From contig NZ_JRAO01000009.1 of assembly GCF_000768875.1 (NCBI RefSeq), forward strand, positions 1 through 64,000: a DNA stretch of 64,000 bases, given 5' to 3'. This DNA comes from Porphyromonas sp. COT-239 OH1446 (lineage in GTDB: Bacteria > Bacteroidota > Bacteroidia > Bacteroidales > Porphyromonadaceae). Both the position numbers and the translations under genes were made by a program. The notes under the pieces were generated by a model. That model was not told the origin of the DNA. It was given only the letters and a program-made list of their open reading frames with translations, and did no database searches. Below are positions 8,841 to 17,449 of this stretch, one piece after another. Each line of letters begins with the position of its first letter. The stretch's first letter is position 1.

Positions 8841-8978
8841 TAGAGGAAGTGCCGACTAGGGAGCGACTCGTCTATTTGTAATGATACAACACTTGTCGGG
8901 GGCTTTGGGTTGCCTATCCCTCGATAGGGGAGGCTATCAGGGGAGGGTGTAGGGCCTCGGGTGGGGAGGCTGCTTGAT

Positions 8979-9093
8979 GTCCTCAGAGGTTTCGATAGGA
9001 TCGCTGTAGAGGCTTAAGTAGGAGTTCGAGTGAGCTCCTATCTATACCTCGATTGAGTTCCTATTTGAGTCTCGATCGAGATCCAAATAGAGT
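8979..9093. repeat. 23-bp degenerate dyad repeat array, block A (about 5 units)
   Basis: Units begin at 8979, 9002, 9025, 9048 and 9071, exactly 23 bp apart. Each carries a CTC-N4-GAG-like element followed by a CCTA-N2-TAGG-like element; units 9048 and 9071 fit best (CTCGATTGAG, CTCGATCGAG). The first two units are weak. The same family occurs at 29082, 36348, 45530 and 54987. Confidence 0.75.
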
Positions 9094-9217
9094 CTTGTAT
9101 GGGGATATAGACGGGGACACATCCGCAATCTAGATAGCCGCTCCCTAAAACTATTGGGAGGGGGAAGCCTGGGGTGAGCTATAACCCTAGGCTAGAGGTC
9201 TCTGGGAGATATAGCTA

Positions 9218-9251
9218 GCCCCCTCGTAGGGTATATCCCAGACGAGGGGGC
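9218..9251 (-). terminator. Stem-loop terminator of the YceI gene
   Basis: GCCCCCTCGT pairs with ACGAGGGGGC across a 14-base loop, 57 bp past the YceI stop codon. The minus-strand tail is not strongly T-rich, so termination efficiency is uncertain. Confidence 0.6.
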
Positions 9252-9307
9252 GAGGCCTTCTTTTGAGAGAGTTAGAGTTGAACCTCTACTCTCCTGTCTT
9301 TGAAACT

Positions 9308-9970
9308 CTAACGGGTGCTGAGGACGAACTGCAGCTCGATCTCGTCGTTGATAAACTTATCGGCAAGGTTGTCGAAGAACTTCTTCGAGCCATAGCGTAC
9401 ATTCCACTCCGAGCGATCGATCAAAAACTTCTTGCTACGGATCTGATACTTTTGAGTAGATTGATCCATTAGGACGTCTTCGATAGGGATGCTGATATTC
9501 TTGACAATACCCTTGAGTGTGAGATTTCCTTTGATCTCAGTGAGACCCAGCAGAGGAAGCCCCTCCTCGGGCAGATCTGTGAGTTCGAAGCGAGCCTTTG
9601 GATGCTGCGTTACATCGAAGAAGTCTTCACCCTCGAGGTGTGCCTTGAGCTTCTCTGCCATCTCACCCTCCAGATCGGTAACCTTGATACTTCCCATATC
9701 TACCTCGACGAAGCCCGAGACGAGCTTGTCCTCGTGCAGCTCGATCTGTCCGTCGCTCAATGCGATTGATCCATAATGCTCGCCTGCAGGCTTGAATCCC
9801 TTCCATAGGAGGGTCGAACCCTCAAGGTCTATGGGAGAAGTCCTGCTGTTTGAGGACGTAGACACGGGTTGCTGCTCCTGTGTAGCAGTCGTTTCCTTCT
9901 TGTTGCCAGAGCATGAGCTCAGGCTCAGTAGCCCTATCCCAAGGATGAGGGCGGTTAAGTTTTTATTCAT
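9308..9970 (-). CDS. YceI-like lipoprotein
   Basis: A 220-aa lipoprotein: the signal peptide ends in a lipobox (LLSLSSC, Cys at about 20), followed by a Ser/Thr/Gln-rich linker. From about residue 45 it has the YceI pattern: LEGSTLLWKGFKP, the strand VSGFVEVDMGSIKV, then HLEGEDFFDVTQHPKARFE, and a GNLTLKGIVKNISIPI strand near 150. YceI proteins are lipocalin-like barrels that bind isoprenoid-type lipids. It is probably anchored in the periplasm or outer membrane. It is transcribed alone, with a terminator downstream. The ligand is not known from sequence. Confidence 0.88.
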   Translation of the reverse strand: MNKNLTALILGIGLLSLSSCSGNKKETTATQEQQPVSTSSNSRTSPIDLEGSTLLWKGFKPAGEHYGSIALSDGQIELHEDKLVSGFVEVDMGSIKVTDLEGEMAEKLKAHLEGEDFFDVTQHPKARFELTDLPEEGLPLLGLTEIKGNLTLKGIVKNISIPIEDVLMDQSTQKYQIRSKKFLIDRSEWNVRYGSKKFFDNLADKFINDEIELQFVLSTR

Positions 9971-10462
9971 AATGAGTTATAAAGTTTTTTGTGTGCTCTA
10001 TCCAATCGCACTGACTTTATAACTGGTGAAGTCAATATAATGTTTTCGCAGAGATAGTATTTTCTCCTTTCCCGATTTTCTCTAGCTATAGATGCGATGC
10101 CTGTCTTTGCCGCACTTGTGGCACTTGCGTTTCCTGTCGAGACCGAGGCACTTGACGGGAGCTATGGTTAGGGATCGGCTCTGTGGTATTTGCCTTGATG
10201 TTCCTATCCACAACGTTGCCTCGATATGAAAGGTGATGTTAGGGTCTGTTTTTACCTAATCTATGCTATTGTATATGGAGTCAAGTTTGGCGAACTTTGT
10301 TGCCAAAGAGTGAGCTCCGTCACCAATTTGTCTACCCGACATCTGAATAGAGATGCTCTGTGGAGCTGTTGATAGGCTGCCTACCTCTCGATCTCTGATG
10401 CTGCTAAGCATAGGGCTCTTTTGCTCCTAGATTACAACTCTAACTCAATAACCACAAAACCA
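9971..10462. other. 492-bp intergenic region, possible minus-strand gene remnant
   Basis: Between the divergent YceI and DUF4198-like genes. No riboswitch, tRNA or strong terminator is evident. On the minus strand a start-less open stretch (10255 to the TAG at 10082) ends RKCHKCGKDRHRIYS, a C-x2-C zinc-ribbon-like tail; it could be the 3' end of a lost gene or chance. Confidence 0.5.
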
Positions 10463-11212
10463 ATGACAATGAACATTACGAAACTTCTGAGACTACTCTC
10501 CCTCTCCCTCTGCTTGATCCTCATGACGGGGCTTGCCGAGGCGCACACGATGTGGCTCGAGACCTCTACACGAGGTGCTATCGGTCGAGCCCACCAGGTA
10601 TCGCTCTACTTCGGGGAGTTTAGCATGGCCGACCGCACTCCAATTAAAGGTTGGCTCAAAGGAATGCATGAGGGCACCTGGCAGGTGCTTACCCCCTCGG
10701 GTGAGCTTATCGACCTCAGAGCCCATGCAATGGACAGTTGCTATGTGGCGACCTTTCACCCACAGCAGCAGGGTTGGTATCGCATTCATTATTCGATCGT
10801 AGTCCCCGAGCTTTGGAGAGGCTCACAGCTGCGCTATCAGTCGCTTGCCTGGGTCTATGTCGGTCAACCTTCGGAGGCTGTTACCGAGGCTCAGCGCAAG
10901 AGCCCCTTCGGTCAGGGGATTACCTTCTTGCCTCCTGTAGAGCCTAGATTTGCTGTTGGGAGTCAGACGCACTTCCCGGTGGTAGTAAACAGTGGCTCGT
11001 ACAAGGGGCTCAAGGTAACCATCCAAGGAGATAATGGTTGGGCGAAGAATTATTATCGCTATCCAGAGGGGCAACTCAGTTTCACCCCCATCTGGTCGGG
11101 TCGTTATCTGATGAGCTCGACGAAGCAGCGCACCCTAGCCCCCGAGGAGGCTGAGCAGTATGCTGGAGCTAAGGGGGTCTATGACATGATTACCTACTTC
11201 TTCAGCTTCTAA
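10463..11212 (+). CDS. Secreted DUF4198-like protein, possibly metal-related
   Basis: About 249 aa from the ATG at 10463; an ATG two codons later is equally possible, and the frame upstream lacks a good start. The signal peptide (LLSLSLCLILMTGLAEA) would be cleaved before HTMWLET, leaving an N-terminal His. This AHxxW start and the two beta-rich halves resemble DUF4198 proteins, some of which accompany nickel or cobalt uptake; metal binding here is inference. A stretch near 165-180 (FAVGSQTHFPVVVN) looks like the second domain's first strand. It is monocistronic, closed by a very strong terminator. The cobalamin operon begins two genes on, but no direct link is shown. Confidence 0.6.
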   Translation: MTMNITKLLRLLSLSLCLILMTGLAEAHTMWLETSTRGAIGRAHQVSLYFGEFSMADRTPIKGWLKGMHEGTWQVLTPSGELIDLRAHAMDSCYVATFHPQQQGWYRIHYSIVVPELWRGSQLRYQSLAWVYVGQPSEAVTEAQRKSPFGQGITFLPPVEPRFAVGSQTHFPVVVNSGSYKGLKVTIQGDNGWAKNYYRYPEGQLSFTPIWSGRYLMSSTKQRTLAPEEAEQYAGAKGVYDMITYFFSF

Positions 11213-11247
11213 ACTGAAGGATTTAGTAGTCTTCGGCTTGTGCCGTA

Positions 11248-11291
11248 GCACAGCGGGCAGGGCAGATCAAGATCTGCCCTGCTCGCTGTGC
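11248..11291 (+). terminator. Strong intrinsic terminator after the DUF4198-like gene
   Basis: A nearly perfect 21-bp inverted repeat (GCACAGCGGGCAGGGCAGAT and its complement) with a two-base centre, starting 36 bp after the stop codon. It is followed by TTATT. Confidence 0.85.
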
Positions 11292-11314
11292 TTATTCGCT
11301 CGAGAGGAGCTCAG

Positions 11315-11345
11315 TTGTACAAGTCTACGATTTGGACTAATTTTG
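11315..11345 (+). promoter_or_regulatory. Promoter of the trigger factor gene
   Basis: TTG at 11315-11317 and TAATTTTG at 11338-11345 are separated by 20 bp, a good match to the Bacteroidetes -33/-7 promoter (TTTG, then TAnnTTTG). Transcription would start near 11352, about 80 bp before the ATG. Confidence 0.7.
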
Positions 11346-11430
11346 CGGTCGCTCTGCTCTGTATGTAGCACTGAACTAAGCAACGAGAGATAATTCAATT
11401 GGTCTAACGAAATAATAACGACTATCACAA

Positions 11431-12804
11431 ATGGCTGTATCCATTCAGTACACCAAGAACAATGCCGCTGCTGTGATTACTATCCCAGTAACTAAGGCTG
11501 ATTACCAACCCGAGGTCGACAAGGCTCTCAAAAACTATCGCCAGCGTGCGGACATCCCAGGCTTCCGCCGTGGGCACGCTCCCATGGGGATGATCCAAAA
11601 GAAATTTGGTCTAGGAATCAAGATCGAAGAGATTAATCGCTTCGTAGGCCGAGAGCTCTATGATTATATCAACACTAATAAACTCAATGTCCTAGGCGAG
11701 CCTCTGCCCGCTTTGGACGCACCTGAGCAGGATCTGGAGAAGGGTGAGGACTTTGTCTTCTCCTTCGACATCGCTCTTGCCCCCAAGGTAGAGGTCAAGC
11801 TCACCAAAAGCGATAAGATCCCCTATTACCGCATCGAGGCTACCGATGAGATGATCTCTCAGCACATTGAGCAGATGCTCAATAGTCATGGCCAGCAGAT
11901 CGAGGCGGAGATCATCGAAGAGAAGGATCTCGTCAAGGGGATTCTCACCGAGCTCGAAGGTGATGCCACTAAGCAAGAGGGTGTTCGTGTCGAGAATGCT
12001 ATGCTCTTGCCTTCCTATATCAAGAGCGAGGAGCAGAAGGCCAAGTTCGTTGGAGCGGCCAAGGCGACGACAGTTGTTTTCGACCCCTATGCAGCCTATG
12101 AGGGCAACGAGCACGAGTTGGCCTCTTTCCTTCATATAGACAAGACAGAGGTCGAGCAGTACAAGGACAAGAGCTTCAGCTTCGAGATCACCTCTATCAG
12201 CCGCCATGTGCCTGCTGAACTGAATGAAGAGTTCTTCGTCAATGCCTTTGGTCAGGAGAGTGAGATTAAGGACGAGGAGTCTCTTCGTACCCAGGTACGT
12301 GCTGGCTTCCGCGAGCAGTTCGACCCCGAGAGCGACTACAAGTTCCTCCTAGATTTGCGTCAGAAGATCGAGGAGAAGGCTGGCTCTGTAGAGCTAGCTG
12401 ACGATCTGCTCAAGCGTTGGCTCAAGGTTAGCAAGGAAGGCAAGCTCACCGACGAGGAGATCGAGCGCGAGTACCCTCAGATGATCCAGGGCCTCGTCTA
12501 TCAGCTCGTTAAGGACGATCTGCTGGCCGAGCACCAGGTGCAGGTTACCGATGCAGACCTACAGGCCTTCGCCCTCGTGGTGGCTAAGAGCCAGTTCGCC
12601 CAGTATGGTATGAGCTCTGTGCCCGATGCCATTCTGGCCCAGTATGCTAAGAGTATGCTCGAGAAGGAAGATACTCGCCGCAACATCGCTGCCCGTGTGA
12701 TGGACAACAAGTTTGCCGAGATCGCCAAGACCCTCGTAACCCTCGAGGAGAAGAGCGTAAGCCCCGAGGAGTTCGGTGCGCTGATGCAGGCAGTCGAAGC
12801 CTAA
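11431..12804 (+). CDS. tig: Trigger factor, ribosome-associated chaperone
   Basis: A 457-aa protein with the trigger factor layout. The N-terminal ribosome-binding domain carries the signature loop PGFRRGHAPMGMIQKKFG (residues ~44-61), the FRK-type contact with ribosomal protein L23. The middle, FKBP-like region (~150-240) is divergent, and the C-terminal helical arms form the chaperone cradle. It should bind nascent chains at the ribosome exit tunnel. The gene has its own promoter and terminator, so it appears monocistronic here, although in many bacteria tig is followed by clpP. No sign of truncation. Confidence 0.92.
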   Translation: MAVSIQYTKNNAAAVITIPVTKADYQPEVDKALKNYRQRADIPGFRRGHAPMGMIQKKFGLGIKIEEINRFVGRELYDYINTNKLNVLGEPLPALDAPEQDLEKGEDFVFSFDIALAPKVEVKLTKSDKIPYYRIEATDEMISQHIEQMLNSHGQQIEAEIIEEKDLVKGILTELEGDATKQEGVRVENAMLLPSYIKSEEQKAKFVGAAKATTVVFDPYAAYEGNEHELASFLHIDKTEVEQYKDKSFSFEITSISRHVPAELNEEFFVNAFGQESEIKDEESLRTQVRAGFREQFDPESDYKFLLDLRQKIEEKAGSVELADDLLKRWLKVSKEGKLTDEEIEREYPQMIQGLVYQLVKDDLLAEHQVQVTDADLQAFALVVAKSQFAQYGMSSVPDAILAQYAKSMLEKEDTRRNIAARVMDNKFAEIAKTLVTLEEKSVSPEEFGALMQAVEA

Positions 12805-12843
12805 TCATCTCTCTCGATCGAGAGCTATCCTCATGTTCGCTAG

Positions 12844-12877
12844 GGGGTGCGACGAGACAATGGTCTCGCCGCACCCC
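12844..12877 (+). terminator. Intrinsic terminator of tig
   Basis: GGGGTGCGACGAGAC pairs with GTCTCGCCGCACCCC around an AATG loop, starting about 40 bp after the tig stop codon and followed by TTCC. Confidence 0.85.
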
Positions 12878-12933
12878 TTCCGCTATCTAGGCATTGCCTC
12901 TCAGCCCTTATCCGCTCGTAACTATACAGGCCC

Positions 12934-12941
12934 TACCTTTG
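12934..12941 (+). promoter_or_regulatory. -7 box (TACCTTTG) of the cobalamin operon
   Basis: TACCTTTG lies 80 bp upstream of the cbiG-cbiF start. No clear -33 TTTG is visible. The leader between this box and the ATG shows no B12 box or other cobalamin riboswitch motif. Confidence 0.5.
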
Positions 12942-13020
12942 TTACCTAAGAAAGGCACCCTCGGCCTGTCCCAGGAGGCCCTCCCACCGAACAATTAGGA
13001 CATATACATTTATTCCCTGC

Positions 13021-14841
13021 ATGAATAGGATCGCTATCATAGCCGTCTCGCCTCAGAGCATCGAGGTCGCACAGACGCTCCGCCCCGAGCTGGGGCAGGC
13101 GGTCGAGATCTACTCGACGCATCAGACCTCGGGTGTCCTCGAGATCGCAGATATTAAGAGCTTTTTGGCCGAGCACTTTACTCACTTCGATGCTTTCATC
13201 TTCGTCGGTGCTATGGGGATCTGCGTGCGCAGCATTGCCCCTCACCTCGGCCACAAGTACTGCGACCCTGCTGTCATCTGTGTCGATAGTACGGCACGCT
13301 TCGCCATCTCTGTCCTCTCAGGCCATATCGGTGGGGCTAACGAGCTGACTCTCGAGGTGGCTCGCATCCTAGGGGCCGAGCCTGTAGTGAGCACCCAAAC
13401 AGATAATACCGGCCTTTGGGCTTTAGATCTACTGGGGCGGCGATATGGTTGGCATGAGGAGGCCAATACAGATGGCCTCAATCGCCCCATCGCTCTCTAT
13501 ACCAATGGTGCTCGCACTGCCCTCCTACTCGAGGTCAAGGATCGGGGCACTTTTGAGCTCGAGCGTACCCGAGCCCCTCATGTGGAGATCTTCTACCGTC
13601 GGGAGGACTTCTTTCCTGAGGACTACGAGCTCATCCTCGTGGTCAGCCCCCGACGCTTCGAGAGCTCTCGCCCCACGATCCAGTACAGCCCTCGGGTGCT
13701 GACCCTCGGGATGGGTTGCCGCTATCTTTGCGACCCTCGAGAGATCCCCGAGTATATCGTCTCCGAAGTCCGCCGCATGGGCTACCTACCAGAGGCTATT
13801 GGCCGCTTGGCGACCATAGATCTCAAGAAGAATGAGCCCCTCCTGCATCAGATGGCGGACTATCTGCACCTCGAGAGCCCGACCATCTACACAGCCGCAG
13901 ATCTCGCTCCTGTAGAGATCCCCAACCCCTCGGCTAAGGTCTTTGAGGTAACTGGGGTCTATGGTGTGGCCGAGAGCTCGGCCAGGCTCGTAGCCCGTAT
14001 GGGCAGCATTGTCATTGAGAAGCAGAAGGGGATGCTGCATGAGGGCAATGACTTCACCTTCGCCTTGGCTATAGATCGAGAGGCCGAGCGCAGGGGACAC
14101 ATCGAGATCGTTGGGGCAGGCCCTGGCGACCCTGAGCTTTGCTCGATCCGAGGGCGTGCCTTCCTCGAGATCGCCGACCTGATCCTCTATGCTGGTAGCC
14201 TCGTGCCCAAGGCTTTGACCACCTGTGCCAAGCCTGGGGCGACAGTCCGTAGCTCCGCTTCGATGAATCTCGAGGAGCAGTTTGCCTTGATGAAGGATTT
14301 CTACGACCGAGGCCTCCTGGTCGTTCGCCTGCATACGGGCGACCCCTGTATCTATGGGGCTATCCAAGAGCAGATGGCCTTCTTCGACGAGTATGAGATG
14401 AGCTACCATATCACCCCTGGGATCTCTTCTTTTCAGGCAGCTGCGGCGGCTTTGAGATCTCAGTTTACTATACCCGAAAAGACCCAAACCATCATCCTCA
14501 CCCGAGGCGAGGGGCGCACCCCCATGCCCGACAAGGAGAAGCTGCACATGTTGGCCCGCTCTCAGAGCACGATGTGTATCTTCCTCTCAGCTGGCATCGT
14601 AGACGACGTGCAGGCACAGCTCCTCGAGCATTATCCGCCCACGACGCCAGTGGCTGCCTGCTATCACCTCACCTGGCCCGATGAGCGCATCTATAGAGGC
14701 GAGCTGCACGAGCTGGCCCATTTGGTCAAGAGTAATAACCTCACCCTTACGACGATGATCGTCGTCGGGGAGGCTATTGACAATCGTAAGGGACTCTCCA
14801 GGCTCTATGCCGATGAGTTCAAACACCTTTTCCGTCGATGA
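13021..14841 (+). CDS. CbiG-CbiF fusion: cobalt-precorrin-5A hydrolase / cobalt-precorrin-4 C11-methyltransferase
   Basis: A 606-aa bifunctional enzyme of anaerobic cobalamin synthesis. Residues ~1-355 are CbiG: FVGAMGICVRSIAPHLGHK, the loop LSGHIGGANELTLEVA, and a C-terminal CbiG domain (VLTLGMGCR ... TGVYGVAESSARL). Residues ~359-606 are CbiF/CobM, a tetrapyrrole methylase with VGAGPGDPEL, YAGSLVP, LHTGDPCIYGA and TPGISSFQAAAAAL. CbiF methylates C11 using S-adenosylmethionine, and CbiG opens the delta-lactone and releases C2 as acetaldehyde, so the fused activities are consecutive steps. The stop codon overlaps the start of the next gene (ATGA), indicating translational coupling. Both domains look complete. 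Confidence 0.92.
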   Translation: MNRIAIIAVSPQSIEVAQTLRPELGQAVEIYSTHQTSGVLEIADIKSFLAEHFTHFDAFIFVGAMGICVRSIAPHLGHKYCDPAVICVDSTARFAISVLSGHIGGANELTLEVARILGAEPVVSTQTDNTGLWALDLLGRRYGWHEEANTDGLNRPIALYTNGARTALLLEVKDRGTFELERTRAPHVEIFYRREDFFPEDYELILVVSPRRFESSRPTIQYSPRVLTLGMGCRYLCDPREIPEYIVSEVRRMGYLPEAIGRLATIDLKKNEPLLHQMADYLHLESPTIYTAADLAPVEIPNPSAKVFEVTGVYGVAESSARLVARMGSIVIEKQKGMLHEGNDFTFALAIDREAERRGHIEIVGAGPGDPELCSIRGRAFLEIADLILYAGSLVPKALTTCAKPGATVRSSASMNLEEQFALMKDFYDRGLLVVRLHTGDPCIYGAIQEQMAFFDEYEMSYHITPGISSFQAAAAALRSQFTIPEKTQTIILTRGEGRTPMPDKEKLHMLARSQSTMCIFLSAGIVDDVQAQLLEHYPPTTPVAACYHLTWPDERIYRGELHELAHLVKSNNLTLTTMIVVGEAIDNRKGLSRLYADEFKHLFRR

Positions 14842-17372
14842 TTCTAGTCTTCGGAGGTACGACAGAGGGACGTGCGGTTTGCTCCGTGCTCGAGCAGTCG
14901 GGGCGGGACTTCTATTACTCGACCAAGGGGGATGCCCAAGAGATTGACCTCGTGCATGGGCATCGCCTCATGGGGGCAATGACCCGAGAGATGATGCAAG
15001 CCTTCATTCAGGAGCAGGAGATCCACCTCGTCGTCGATGCGGCTCATCCCTTCGCTGCCGAGCTACACCGTACGATCGGCGAGGTAACCCTAGCCCTGGG
15101 TGTGCCTGTCGTGCGGTATGAGCGTCGCTACCCCGCCCTGGACGAGCGGATTATCTCGTGCCAGAGCTATGCCGAGATGGCCGAGCGACTGCTCGCTCAA
15201 CCTGCTCGCCGTCTGCTCGCCCTGACAGGGGTCAATACGATCACACACCTGAAGGCCTTCTGGAGCCAGAGGGAGACTTTCTTTCGCATCCTCGATCGAG
15301 ACGACTCGAGGGAGAAGGCCGAGGCCGCGGGCTTCCCCGCCTCCCACATTCGCTACTTCGCCGAAGGGGAGGATCAGCTGCTCTTCGACGAGATCCAGCC
15401 CGATGCTGTGGCAACGAAGGAGAGCGGCGAGAGCGGCTTCTTCGACGAGAAGGTCGCCCCAGCCCTCGAGGCTGGCGTGCCGGTCTATATGATTACTCGC
15501 CCTCCGTTGCCCGAGCATTATCAGACAGTCTACGGCCCAGTGGGCTTGCGCAAGGCCGTCGAAGGGCTTGTCCCCGAGTTCTTCCCCCTCAAGACGGGCT
15601 TCACAACAGGCTCGACGGCTACAGCTGCTACGGTGGCCGCCCTGAGGGCCCTTCTCCTGGGCGATCAGGAGGCCACAGAGGCCGAGATCTTCCTCCCCAG
15701 CGGCGAACCTGTACGCCTGCCTATAGAGGGCCTCGAGGCAACTCCACGAGGCTATCGAGCTCGAGCCCTCAAGTATTCGGGCGATGATCCCGACGTTACC
15801 CATGGGGCAGAGATCTGCTCCGAGGTTTGGCTCAGCGACGAGCATCGAGAGGTGCGCTTCGTCCAGGGCCCAGGGGTGGGGGTGGTAACGCTCCCAGGCC
15901 TGGGCATCCCGATAGGCGAGCCTGCGATCAATGCCACCCCTAGGCAGATGATGACCAGCGAGGTGCGCAGGCTCTATCCCGAGGGTGGGGTAGACATCAT
16001 GATCAGCATCCCCGAGGGGGAGGCTCTTGCCAAGAAGACCTTCAACCCTCGCCTGGGTATCCTGGGCGGCATCTCTGTCATTGGTACGTCGGGGGTGGTC
16101 AAGCCCTTCTCAAGTGAAGCCTTCGTCGCCTCGATAGCTCGACAGACAAGCGTTGCCCTATCGCTCGGGGCGGACACGATTGTGATCAATAGCGGGGCTA
16201 AGAGCGAGGGGTATCTGAGGGCGGCCCTCTCGGAGCTGCCGCCGCAGTCCTTCGTCCAGTATGGTAACTTCATCGGGGAGACCCTGGCCAAGCTTGCCGA
16301 GCACTCTGTCCCCAAGATCATCATGGGCATCATGCTCGGCAAGGCTGTCAAGTTGGCCGAGGGCAATATGGATACGCATAGTAAGAAGGTGGTGATGAAC
16401 CGAGCCTTCCTGCACGAGGTCGCCCGATCCTCTGGCTGTAGTGCCGAGGCAGAGGGGCTGATCGATCGTATCACTCTGGCTCGAGAGCTGTGGAGCGACC
16501 TCTCGGCTGACGATCTTGGCCGATTCATGCGCCACATCACCCGAGCCTGCTTCGAGGTCAGCCAGAGGCTCGTCCCCGAGAGTGAGCTGACCGTCCTGCT
16601 CATTGACGATGAGGGGCAGATACGTTATTCCTATCCATTCGATTACAGATACATGATGAGAGAACCTATATACTTCGTTTCGCTCGGCCCAGGAGATCCC
16701 GAGCTGATTACCCTACAGGCTCTACGCCTCCTGGAGCGTTGCGATCGCATTTACACTCCAGTGCCCCTTGCCCCGTCGGGGCGGCGTTCGTCCAAGGCTT
16801 CAGAGATTATGCTCAGCCTCGGCATTCGTCCCGAGCAACTGCAGAGCTATGACCTGCCGATGAGTAAGCAGAGGGATGGGGCTCAGGCGGCCTATCGCAT
16901 GGTTGCCGATGAGATTATCCGCCTCTCTCGAGAGGGCTCTACGGAGCGTATTGCTGTCGTAGCCGAGGGCGATAGTGGCTTCTATTCCTCTTCGGCCTAT
17001 ATTGGCGATCACCTGTTGGAGGCTGGGCTTCAGATCCGCCAATTGGCTGGTGTGCCTGCCTTCATTGCCAGCAATGCCCTCGTTGGAGGGCAGCTGGTGC
17101 AGCTGGAGGAGCAGCTCAGGGTGATCCCTGGAGAGGCTTCAGCCGAGGAATGGGCTGAGGCTTGGCAGGGCAAGCACACAATTGTCGTGATGAAGGGCTC
17201 GCTCTGCCAGGAGGAGATCTTGCGAGCTATGGCCCTCTACCCAGAGCGTCAGTGGCATTACCTCGAGTTCGTCGGGCAAGAGGGGGAGTACTGCTCGAGC
17301 GATGTGGCAGAGATCTCGCAGCGCAAATTCCCCTACTTCAGCATCATCATCAGCAAGGCTCGGCGGGGGTAA
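14838..17372 (+). CDS. CbiJ-CbiD-CbiL triple fusion of cobalamin synthesis
   Basis: An 844-aa three-domain protein. Residues ~1-245 are CbiJ/CobK, the NAD(P)H-dependent cobalt-precorrin-6A reductase (MILVFGGTTEGRAV, DAAHPFA, LLALTGVNTI). Residues ~250-600 are CbiD, the C1-methylation enzyme (LKTGFTTGSTATAATVAAL, GGISVIGTSGVVKPFS, GEGKSEG-like NSGAKSEGYLRAAL). Residues ~605-844 are CbiL/CobI, the precorrin-2 C20-methyltransferase (YFVSLGPGDPELITLQAL, EGDSGFYSSSAYI). These steps are not all adjacent in the pathway (CbiL is early, CbiD and CbiJ are later), so the fusion serves co-expression or channelling rather than a linear order. The CbiH, CbiE/T, CbiC and CbiA steps are not in this window. 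Confidence 0.92.
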   Translation: MILVFGGTTEGRAVCSVLEQSGRDFYYSTKGDAQEIDLVHGHRLMGAMTREMMQAFIQEQEIHLVVDAAHPFAAELHRTIGEVTLALGVPVVRYERRYPALDERIISCQSYAEMAERLLAQPARRLLALTGVNTITHLKAFWSQRETFFRILDRDDSREKAEAAGFPASHIRYFAEGEDQLLFDEIQPDAVATKESGESGFFDEKVAPALEAGVPVYMITRPPLPEHYQTVYGPVGLRKAVEGLVPEFFPLKTGFTTGSTATAATVAALRALLLGDQEATEAEIFLPSGEPVRLPIEGLEATPRGYRARALKYSGDDPDVTHGAEICSEVWLSDEHREVRFVQGPGVGVVTLPGLGIPIGEPAINATPRQMMTSEVRRLYPEGGVDIMISIPEGEALAKKTFNPRLGILGGISVIGTSGVVKPFSSEAFVASIARQTSVALSLGADTIVINSGAKSEGYLRAALSELPPQSFVQYGNFIGETLAKLAEHSVPKIIMGIMLGKAVKLAEGNMDTHSKKVVMNRAFLHEVARSSGCSAEAEGLIDRITLARELWSDLSADDLGRFMRHITRACFEVSQRLVPESELTVLLIDDEGQIRYSYPFDYRYMMREPIYFVSLGPGDPELITLQALRLLERCDRIYTPVPLAPSGRRSSKASEIMLSLGIRPEQLQSYDLPMSKQRDGAQAAYRMVADEIIRLSREGSTERIAVVAEGDSGFYSSSAYIGDHLLEAGLQIRQLAGVPAFIASNALVGGQLVQLEEQLRVIPGEASAEEWAEAWQGKHTIVVMKGSLCQEEILRAMALYPERQWHYLEFVGQEGEYCSSDVAEISQRKFPYFSIIISKARRG

Positions 17373-17424
17373 GGGGTTCGAGGGGAATGGCTTCGGAGAT
17401 ACACTCCCTCTGCGGTGATTTGTG

Positions 17425-17432
17425 TACCTTTG
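17425..17432 (+). promoter_or_regulatory. -7 box (TACCTTTG) of typA
   Basis: TACCTTTG lies 18 bp before the ATG at 17450, so transcription would start about 10 bp before the start codon. A matching -33 box is not evident. Confidence 0.5.
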
Positions 17433-17449
17433 CCTCCCTCAATTAGACA

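Larger units (their letters stand above)
8777..9307. other. 531-bp non-coding region with C9 tract, 23-bp repeats and a terminator
   Basis: No convincing gene is visible. The stretch holds the C9 tract near 8832, a five-unit 23-bp repeat array at 8979-9093, and the terminator of the YceI gene near 9218-9251. The rest is GC-rich, unstructured sequence. Confidence 0.8.

Noticed and set aside
8979-9093. 23-bp and 22-bp arrays as CRISPR
   Set aside because: Repeat units follow each other without unique spacers and are not conserved enough, and no cas gene is present.
12805-13020. Cobalamin riboswitch upstream of cbiG-cbiF
   Set aside because: No B12 box or aptamer core on either strand; only the tig terminator and a -7 box are visible.
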